Shown here: positions 57,389 through 64,000 of the stretch, piece after piece
How positions within the stretch are numbered: the first letter of the stretch is position 1
How the letters are laid out: each line of letters opens with the position of its first letter
Source: Porphyridium purpureum
Taxonomy: Eukaryota; Rhodophyta; Bangiophyceae; Porphyridiales; Porphyridiaceae
Assembly: GCA_008690995.1 (NCBI GenBank)
Contig: VRMN01000009.1
Coordinates: 372,001 to 436,000 of the forward strand
Direction of reading: 5' to 3'
Length of the DNA stretch: 64,000 bases
Notes under the pieces: generated by a model
Seen by the model: the letters and a program-made list of their open reading frames with translations, nothing else
Told to the model about the DNA's origin: nothing
Database searches by the model: none
Position numbers and translations under genes: made by a program

Positions 57389-57935
57389 GAGCCGTGTCCC
57401 GTGTTCGGGCTGACGAGGTCTGGACCTGCAACCTACGGGAAGCGCAACCTGGAGACGCCAATCGGCAATGGCTCCGCACCTCGTCCATACTTGTGGCTTT
57501 CAGCGCAGGTGTGCTGATGTGATGAGAGCGCTGCCACTCATCATGAGACATAACTGACGCTGCACGAAAGGGTAGGACTGCGCGAATTTGCCGCAGACTC
57601 GAGTCTTTAGGAAAGAAACCGAATGACGCCTTTGTTGCACTCGCAGTGGTATCATGACCTCTGCAGGATGGATATGTTTCTTCAAAGTGTTTGGAGGCAG
57701 CAGGCTGCATGGAACAGAGTAGCTATCGAATTTTCTTTTTCCCTGCCCAAGGAGATAGTCAGAGCTGCGAATCAGTGTAAGCATGTGCGTCAGTTGAAAA
57801 GCCCTCAGGGCGACGAAGGTACGAAAAGCATGCACCTAACAACAAGCCCAAAGTCCCAAGGTAGCAAAAGAGCTTTCTCTTCTGCAGACCTTGCCCAGTA
57901 TCTAACAGCTATTATAAAATAAAAGCAAGGCGGCA
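57389..57935. other. Convergent spacer, 547 bp
   Basis: No gene seen; short ORFs only. Confidence 0.55.
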
Positions 57936-59918
57936 CTACAATGGCACGTTGCCTTCGCTTCGCACCATCTCCATGATGCTGAGCACAGTCCCAACCACGG
58001 CCGCAATGATGCCGAAGGTCAGAATCGCGACGTCCTTGGCCTTCCCCCAGAAGCTCATTTGTGAGCCAAAGCGGTGCAGGTGCAAGAAGCTCGGCATGCA
58101 GTACGCAAGTGACGCCGCACCGAGCGATCCAATCAGACTCATGAAATTTCCGAAACTCGCACCTGCAAATGTGGCGATGAGCACGGTCAATAACACCACC
58201 ACAATCCGTCCTAGGATGCTCATCGGATTGCGCACAAACACATGCCAATGGCCTGCATGTGATGCGACGGCATGCGCAGCAACGCTGTGCACGGAGTCGG
58301 TCTCCACGTCCCTCTCGGATCCCGCCGCGGGCTGAATTTCTATATCTTCCATCGCCCAGTCCTCACCATCACGGCTATTCACTTCGGGCAGATCGCCCAT
58401 GATCTCATGCATCTCCACCATTGTGGTCGCTGCATCGTCCCAGCCGTCGTCGCTGCCGCTCTGAGAGCTGTAATCTTCCAGGCGCCCCAACTGGGCCGTC
58501 TCAAAGCTCGCACCGCCCATGTCGTGCGCAATGACATGCTTCGGGATGATCGAACCGCCGTGGATCCAGTCCTCGAGCGCAATAAGCACCGGCGTGAGCT
58601 GCAGAGGGTACGTAAACAAGATCCCTACCACCAGAACTGCCTTGACGATACTTACGACCACGCTCCCGCCCATGTTTAGCAGAATAATTGACTTTGTGTC
58701 TTCCCCAAACACGCCAAAGCCCAAGATGCCGACGGGGAATAGCACACAGCCCATCAGAACGAGCGACACGCGCAGCACCGTGCCAAAACGTGCCGGGTCC
58801 TTCATGCTGGTTTCTATGGGAAGCACGAGAGCAATCCCTTCCAGCGCCGCGGTCATTTGGCCCACAAAGAGTGGAAAGGTGAGCACGGACGGTGATGACG
58901 GGCGCCATTCAAAGTGCCGACTGCAGTAGGTAAGCACCGCCACGAATCCTATCACAAGTGCTAGGTTGGCCACGTTGGAGAAAGGCGCGAGCGAGCGCAC
59001 CGAGCTCAGCAGCGCAAGCACGCACAGAATGGGAGCTGGCATGAGGATGAACCAGTACAAATGGAGCTCCGAATTCATCAAGTCATGCATGGTAGACGAG
59101 ATGAAGATCAAGTAGCCCACGCAAAACCCAAACTGCGTCAACACGAGCATCGTGTTCACAAAGCGCTCTGCATTCGGTCCGTGCGCGAGACGCGCCACAT
59201 CTCCATACGAAAGCTGAAGTCCGAGCTGCTCTTGACTCGGACGGGGCGACTGCTCCCGACTCGAACGCGACGAAGGTTCATCATCGTCCTGACCCTCTTC
59301 TTGAGACTGCTGTGGTGCGCATTCTTCCGCCTTCCTGCGAAGTGATTTCATCTCCACATCGTTGCTCTGATGCTCGCTTTTTAGCGGGCCATGCGTGCTC
59401 TTGTTAGGGGGCCTCAAAGTGCCGTCTTCGTCGGCGAAAGACACCGACCGTCTTTTCCCTGAGAAAGCTCCCGCGCCATCATCCGAAAGCCGTCTCGCAT
59501 TCGAGCTCGCTTTTCCGCTGCCACTGATGATCCCGGTGCCGCTGGGCCCGCCGCTTTCGTTTGCGTTGCTTTTGAAGTACGGCGCGTTGTTGTGGCGCTC
59601 CAATCGCTCCTCCTCCAGCTTGGTCTCGAAATCACTCAGCGCGCGTTGCGAGAGCGAATTCTTCACATTCACAAGCATATGACAGCAGTGCTCGGTGAGC
59701 GTTAGAATGAACAACAAGCCGAGAATACCGCGCCACATTCCGGCCCTGCTGAACGCAAAAGACACGTACAGAAAATTCAGTCCGATGAACGCCTTGAACA
59801 TGTTACCGATATCTGCGGCCGCATCCCGCCATGAGTACGACACATCGCGCGACAATGATGACGACGATGATGACGGCGATCCGTGACTGCCGCGCTCTCC
59901 ATTCACCTGCCGTTCCAT
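57936..59918 (-). CDS. Amino-acid transporter (AVT/SLC36-like, Aa_trans family)
   Basis: 660 aa, ATG at 59916-59918. The first helix region is DIGNMFKAFIGLNFLYVSFA, typical of the AVT3/SLC36 family. A long Ser/Glu-rich cytosolic insert (~100-250) splits the second and third spans. The rest has about nine spans, for example QFGFCVGYLIFISSTMHDLM, LALVIGFVAVLTYCS, ALEGIALVLPIETSMKDPAR (diagnostic EGI), and FTYPLQLTPVLIALEDWIHG. A second polar insert precedes the last spans. Likely a proton-coupled amino-acid exporter of the vacuole; the substrate is not determinable. Confidence 0.88.
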   Translation of the reverse strand: MERQVNGERGSHGSPSSSSSSLSRDVSYSWRDAAADIGNMFKAFIGLNFLYVSFAFSRAGMWRGILGLLFILTLTEHCCHMLVNVKNSLSQRALSDFETKLEEERLERHNNAPYFKSNANESGGPSGTGIISGSGKASSNARRLSDDGAGAFSGKRRSVSFADEDGTLRPPNKSTHGPLKSEHQSNDVEMKSLRRKAEECAPQQSQEEGQDDDEPSSRSSREQSPRPSQEQLGLQLSYGDVARLAHGPNAERFVNTMLVLTQFGFCVGYLIFISSTMHDLMNSELHLYWFILMPAPILCVLALLSSVRSLAPFSNVANLALVIGFVAVLTYCSRHFEWRPSSPSVLTFPLFVGQMTAALEGIALVLPIETSMKDPARFGTVLRVSLVLMGCVLFPVGILGFGVFGEDTKSIILLNMGGSVVVSIVKAVLVVGILFTYPLQLTPVLIALEDWIHGGSIIPKHVIAHDMGGASFETAQLGRLEDYSSQSGSDDGWDDAATTMVEMHEIMGDLPEVNSRDGEDWAMEDIEIQPAAGSERDVETDSVHSVAAHAVASHAGHWHVFVRNPMSILGRIVVVLLTVLIATFAGASFGNFMSLIGSLGAASLAYCMPSFLHLHRFGSQMSFWGKAKDVAILTFGIIAAVVGTVLSIMEMVRSEGNVPL

Positions 59919-60367
59919 CTTGCGCTCGCCAAGCTTATTCTAAAGTCCACGTTGCGTCCGCACAGACAACCATAAAAAAGCAGACCGCCAGCTCGCCGGC
60001 CTGGCGGTTTGCCTCGCGTGTTCTTCTTCGGCGCAAAGTCCAGAAAATATTCAAGCAGAGGGTTTCAGCTCGTTTCCGCAGCCAAGTAGCCGGATAAGGC
60101 TCGACGTCCTCGCAGCGCTAGCGACGAGCGCAAACACGGAACCCGGCACACAACCACCATCAACACAACACACCGCCCACTCTGCCCACCGCCTCGCTGC
60201 CGCGAAAGGCGTCACGCCAGACGCCACATCTGTGTTATTTTGAGCATAAATAAATAACGCTACTTGTGTATAAATCAATCTGAGGTTTTCTTCCGGTTTC
60301 TCGACAAGCGATTGGGAGAGGAAGAGGATGAACATACGGTGGGGTGTGGATGTGGATCTAGACGACG
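59919..60367. promoter_or_regulatory. Divergent spacer, 449 bp
   Basis: Holds both promoters. The plus-strand leader just before 60368 is purine-rich (GATTGGGAGAGGAAGAGGATG). AT-rich patch at 60233-60280. No gene. Confidence 0.5.
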
Positions 60368-61663
60368 ATGAGGCTGTTTGCGGCGCTGCGTGTGGTGCGG
60401 CTAGTGGCAGTGGCAACGGCTGCGCTCTTAGCGGGGTTCATGATCAGCCGGATGTCGACGGCGAGCCGGAGTCGCGCGCGCGAAGGCGAGTTGGACGAGG
60501 ATGCACAGCGCACATACGCGAGCGCTGGCAGCGGAATGACGTTCTTGCCACCCCCGGGGCTGCTTGGATTGCATGCCGTCTTGTTCTGTGCGCCGGTGCT
60601 GTCAATGTCACTGGGCGCGCGTGGCGCGGAACTAGGATCGCGCACAGACGTCAAGGAATGCCTTCGATCCTTTCGCGCTGACCGGATGGTGCGTCCGACA
60701 TTGCAGACTGCACTGCATGCATCAATTGACGCCGCCCTGTTCGAGCGAATGATGATGGGCTCGTTGAGAAAGTTGACTGCTCAAAGAAGTAGAGATACGC
60801 TCAAGACCCCGAAAGTGCTGGTCGCAAGTAACATTGACGCAGACTTTCAGGTGACAGAGACCGTGCCATATTCGATGGCTGCTTCCTCGCTTCACGTTTT
60901 GGGCATCAGTTATGGACTGAACCGCTCGCTGGAAGCGGCGCAACAATCGTCTAGCGGTGTGGTCGACTTTATCACCGCAAAGGCCGCGATGATCGTGCCT
61001 AGACGGAGACGATCGGAGAAGCACACCGAAAAGAAATCTAAAACTGTTTCTGCGCTCCAGATTTCTGGTAGGCTACAGTATCCCTTGTTTAGTTCATGCG
61101 AGGAGCGCGAGAACGTGCTCCAAACCAAACGTGTCGATTCGGATTCCATGCAGCAACGACCTCCGTGCATCGAGTTGCCCGGCTTGACTTTGCGACGGGT
61201 TGCAAAGAATGAGCCGATCAGTGCCATTTGGGTCGACTCGTCTGTGGATCCGGTACATGTACTGGAGGGATCTGGTGCGGTTCTTTCGCGTGTGGACGTC
61301 GTGCTGCTCAGCAAGGTTCATGTCGGAGGCCAATCCATTCGGCCTTCCAGTCAGAGTGAGGCGCAATTTGAAAAGGAGCACAGACTTGGCGCCAATGCGG
61401 ATTTCGAAACGACGCAAGATATGGTTAGCCTGCTCCAGGACTCAGGATTCATGGTGTTTGATGCCTTGTACGAGACGACGAACCCTAGCACTAGGGAGCT
61501 AATGACACTGCCGTTCCAGTTCAATCGCACGCGTATGTTGGGATTACAACCCAGCCAATTAGACGCGGAGCTGACCGACAATCCAGATGCACCACGGGCA
61601 CTCGGTCGATTGCCTTGCAATGTTGAGATTCTTGCTCTTCGGCTGGGTCCCAGAAGCGGCTGA
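60368..61663 (+). CDS. Membrane-anchored protein of unknown function, possibly FkbM-like
   Basis: 431 aa, ATG at 60368. The start MRLFAALRVVRLVAVATAAL, continuing LAGFMISRM, is a signal anchor, so it is probably a type II Golgi or ER membrane protein. The middle is unknown, with a basic patch (PRRRRSEKHTEKKSK). The C-terminal ISAIWVDSSVDPVHVLEGSG and MVSLLQDSGFMVFDALYE recall the end of FkbM-type methyltransferases (D-G-E--VL-G pattern), but no S-adenosylmethionine motif is clear. The identification is weak. Confidence 0.6.
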   Translation: MRLFAALRVVRLVAVATAALLAGFMISRMSTASRSRAREGELDEDAQRTYASAGSGMTFLPPPGLLGLHAVLFCAPVLSMSLGARGAELGSRTDVKECLRSFRADRMVRPTLQTALHASIDAALFERMMMGSLRKLTAQRSRDTLKTPKVLVASNIDADFQVTETVPYSMAASSLHVLGISYGLNRSLEAAQQSSSGVVDFITAKAAMIVPRRRRSEKHTEKKSKTVSALQISGRLQYPLFSSCEERENVLQTKRVDSDSMQQRPPCIELPGLTLRRVAKNEPISAIWVDSSVDPVHVLEGSGAVLSRVDVVLLSKVHVGGQSIRPSSQSEAQFEKEHRLGANADFETTQDMVSLLQDSGFMVFDALYETTNPSTRELMTLPFQFNRTRMLGLQPSQLDAELTDNPDAPRALGRLPCNVEILALRLGPRSG

Positions 61664-61874
61664 AGGGCCAATATTCTCACTGCGCCTTTTTGACTACATC
61701 CTGAGAGAATAATCATTTATATTCTACAGAAGCCTCAACTCGACTTACGCTATTATGGATGCTTTGAGCCTCAGCAACAACGAAAACATTCACACATGAA
61801 AGGGAAAGAAAAGGTGTCGTATCAGGTCATAGCAGCGGCGTATTCGCTGTCGCCTGCTCATGGGCACAATCACC

Positions 61875-62885
61875 TTACAAAATCTGGTACGTGTGATCAA
61901 CGACGCTCTTGTACACACAGTTAGAAAGCTCCTGAAGCACGTTGTGCAAAGAAATCGCCCAGTCCAACGCCGCTTCAAGGCCGTGTTGAGTGCTTTGACG
62001 GCAGCGCGTCGGCTCCGCCACATCGACGGGCCGAAAACTCAAGATTGATGTCGTTGCTCGATCACCCTTTCCTTCGTGGATCGGGCCTGCTGGATCTTCC
62101 AAATTCAGTACCGGCAAATGGGTCTGCTCAACCGGTGCATTTGCCGCTGTCAGAACTGCGCCCTGCATGCCTGCGCCGGTGGTCCGCATGGCAGCAGAGC
62201 GGCTTTTCCTCGCATTACGTGGCCCGTGCGCGGGCCGTTTGCTAACTGTAGTTGGCATCTCGCTTGCCGTCGCGCTACCGGACGCGTGCGCAGACGATCG
62301 CCTTGCATTATTTTGAGCGGACCCGCGCCGCCGACTGCTCCCGCCACTGTTTTGACGGGTCAGCTGTCCGCGCTTGAGCACGCGGAACATCTCTGCCTTG
62401 CTCGCCATGAGTTCCACGACTTGCTTTTCCAACAGGGACGCTGGAACCGACCTCTGAATGCTCTGAAACAGTTCAGGCGCACCCAGTTTGCCCTCACTCC
62501 AGTCGCCGTAGTAGGAAAAGATTGCTTTACGGGTGTCCTCGTCAAGCCTCGGCGACAGGAGCGAGATAAGCTCGTGAATACTGATGTTTCTGCCGATCGG
62601 CTCCAACCGCGCGGACTCGTCATCAAACACCAGGCAATTTCCACCTCCGGCGCCGAGCGCGCTCGGATCTTTTGCAGAAAAAACTAGATCGGCCTCCAGT
62701 TCAGAGACATCTTGTGAGATTGCAGTATCTTCAGGCACGGGTAACACATATCCGGGAGCTTTCTTTCTTCGCTTGGCCGGCGCTGAAGTATTCTTGGGGT
62801 TTCCAGGTCGTACGTTTCCCGGGAACCATTCCTCTCCGCTCGAAAATTCCAGGCCAGAGTCACCTTCAGCACTGTTGCCGTTCAT
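61875..62885 (-). CDS. RST-domain-like nuclear protein
   Basis: 336 aa from the ATG at 62883-62885 (MNGNSAEGDSGLEF); a longer frame starts at GTG 62943-62945 and includes DRWKEWLTVLYSM. It has basic stretches (KRRKKAPGY; RRRGSAQNNARR) suggesting nuclear entry. Residues ~100-165, SIHELISLLSPRLDEDTRKA, then LFQSIQRSVPASLLEKQVVE, resemble the RST helical module of TAF4/RCD1 proteins that binds transcription factors. The C-terminal AALDWAISLHNVLQELSNCV is another helix. Function is inferred only from that resemblance. Confidence 0.5.
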   Translation of the reverse strand: MNGNSAEGDSGLEFSSGEEWFPGNVRPGNPKNTSAPAKRRKKAPGYVLPVPEDTAISQDVSELEADLVFSAKDPSALGAGGGNCLVFDDESARLEPIGRNISIHELISLLSPRLDEDTRKAIFSYYGDWSEGKLGAPELFQSIQRSVPASLLEKQVVELMASKAEMFRVLKRGQLTRQNSGGSSRRRGSAQNNARRSSAHASGSATASEMPTTVSKRPAHGPRNARKSRSAAMRTTGAGMQGAVLTAANAPVEQTHLPVLNLEDPAGPIHEGKGDRATTSILSFRPVDVAEPTRCRQSTQHGLEAALDWAISLHNVLQELSNCVYKSVVDHTYQIL

Positions 62886-63769
62886 ACTGTAAAGCACAGT
62901 GAGCCATTCCTTCCACCGATCAAGTTTGGAGTTCCTCGATGCCACTCAAGAATCTCTCCCGCTTTCTCACTCTGTAAAAATTTCACAAAACAAAAACTCA
63001 GACAACCAAGTGAAGCGCGAGAGCCAGCCCTTTGCAAGTCTGTCTTTTCGCAACGTACGTCAATTCTCTGCTCGTGAAGCGTGTGTCTTTTGCTGCTGTC
63101 TGAAGAAGTGCTCCTCAAGACTCAACTGCCGGACACACTGCCCGAGTCTCTTATACCGCTCATCCAAGGCCAATCCCACAAGAATGAAAGTTCGGAGACG
63201 GGGAAGCTCCGCGTTAATTGCGTGGTGCCGTGGTTTTCGATCTGCATTCCGCGAGCCAAAAAGGCTACGAAAGGGACGCGTGCGCTCCCGTGATACCTTT
63301 TTACCACCCGCGGCGCCCATCCATCTTTTTACCGCGGAAAATCACACCTCTTAGCCCACTCGTTTGTCCACTTTGTCGTCCGTCACAAATCACACCTCGA
63401 GTGCCCACGTCCGGGACACACTGAAGCGCTGCAGAGAACGCGCAGGCAAGGAGACCAAATATGACCGACGCGATAGCAAAGGAGATGCGGAGATTCGTAC
63501 ATTCGTGGAATAGTCTTGGACCTTGCGAGAAGGTGACTTGATGATCAGAAGCAGGCTCTACTGTCGACCCGGTTGGGCTTCACCGCAATTTCAAAAAAGT
63601 CGGCATGCGGGCGACAACAGCGCAAATGCAGCTCGTACGTAGAAACGTGGCAGATGTGTATCACTCGCTGCTCCAACATTCTCGAATACGTTGAGGAGTA
63701 GAGCGACAGACACGACGTCAGTTCACAAAGCTTTAGAAACCCTAAGCCACACGCGCTGTGTGCTTGCGT
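62886..63769. other. Intergenic 884 bp
   Basis: No gene seen. A perfect plant-type telo-box AAACCCTAA is at 63737-63745. Confidence 0.5.
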
Positions 63770-64000
63770 CTATGTGTGCGCGCCCTTTAGTCCCTCGCGA
63801 GACAATGTCCTTCTCTCCCTCGCGATGAACCAGAGCATCGGACGCCCGTCCGAACATTCATGCACCTCATTCACTAGCGGCTCAGACTCGAAAGGTGCGT
63901 GTGGGCCACTGCAAAAGATTTGGCGAAGCTCATCAGGTTCGAGCACTGACTTGGCGTTGGTCGGACCGAGCGCTTGTAGGAGCGCCTCGTAATGCGGGTT
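63770..64000 (-). CDS. C-terminus of an unidentified gene (partial, runs off the right edge)
   Basis: The minus-strand frame is open from the window edge to a TAG at 63770-63772, 76 residues. The sequence is clearly coding-like: NPHYEALLQALGPTNAKSVL, then EPDELRQIFCSGPHAPFESE, then DGRPMLWFIARERRTLSREG. No family is recognised. There is no internal start, so it is only the 3' end of a longer gene. Confidence 0.6.
   Translation of the reverse strand, partial: NPHYEALLQALGPTNAKSVLEPDELRQIFCSGPHAPFESEPLVNEVHECSDGRPMLWFIARERRTLSREGLKGAHT

Overview
The window looks like nuclear DNA of a photosynthetic eukaryote with a compact, almost intron-free genome, most likely a unicellular red alga of the Porphyridium type (my inference; no marker gene gives the species). 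The eukaryotic markers are BMS1, CSL4, RIO1, eS4, PP1, NOC4, MON2, GPAT9 and SWD2/WDR82. The plastid markers are a thylakoid-lumen pentapeptide protein with a two-part targeting leader, a phycobiliprotein-fold protein, a CbbY-like HAD phosphatase and several leaders starting MAFV or MFVS, a phenylalanine-led style typical of red algal transit peptides. Nearly all genes are single long ORFs at high density on both strands. Many computed ORFs open with GTG or TTG, so I moved each start to the first plausible ATG.

Layout. 0-6.4 kb: BMS1 C-terminus, C2 protein, parvulin protein, lumenal pentapeptide protein, a broken coding stretch, then an ELM1-like gene and CSL4 whose start codons overlap head to head. 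6.4-10.9 kb: copy A of a diverged 1.2-kb repeat, a TG microsatellite, a C2H2 zinc-finger gene and a gene-poor stretch. 10.9-18.5 kb: RIO1, an ankyrin protein, a large F-box/SNF2/RING ATPase and an aldo-keto reductase. 18.5-25.1 kb: a gene-poor stretch with fragmentary ORFs, the phycobiliprotein-like gene, telomere-like degenerate repeats, a membrane rubredoxin-domain gene without an ATG in its main frame, and a DEP-domain gene split over three frames. 25.1-36.6 kb: eS4 and PP1 divergent across a skewed 1.25-kb spacer, GPAT9, copy B of the repeat in inverted orientation, and a 1386-aa Na+/H+ exchanger. 36.6-46.2 kb: an SBDS-like small protein, NOC4, an AlkB-like dioxygenase, a mitochondrial carrier, broken coding frames, the HAD phosphatase and a coiled-coil protein. 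46.2-64 kb: MON2, a gene interrupted by an in-frame TAG, an F-box protein carrying an XPA-like zinc module, a SWD2/WDR82-like WD40 protein, an amino-acid transporter, a membrane-anchored protein of unknown role, an RST-like protein and the C-terminus of an unidentified gene at the right edge.

How the genes fit together. Six of the genes act in ribosome production or as ribosome parts or relatives (BMS1, CSL4, RIO1, eS4, NOC4, SBDS-like), but they are scattered and not in operons. Other genes serve plastid metabolism and light harvesting, membrane lipid synthesis, transport, chromatin and DNA repair. Several 5' leaders share a purine-rich sense strand.

No virus-derived element was recognised. 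At least five loci have broken frames; some of these look like single-base sequence errors, others like decayed or spliced genes.
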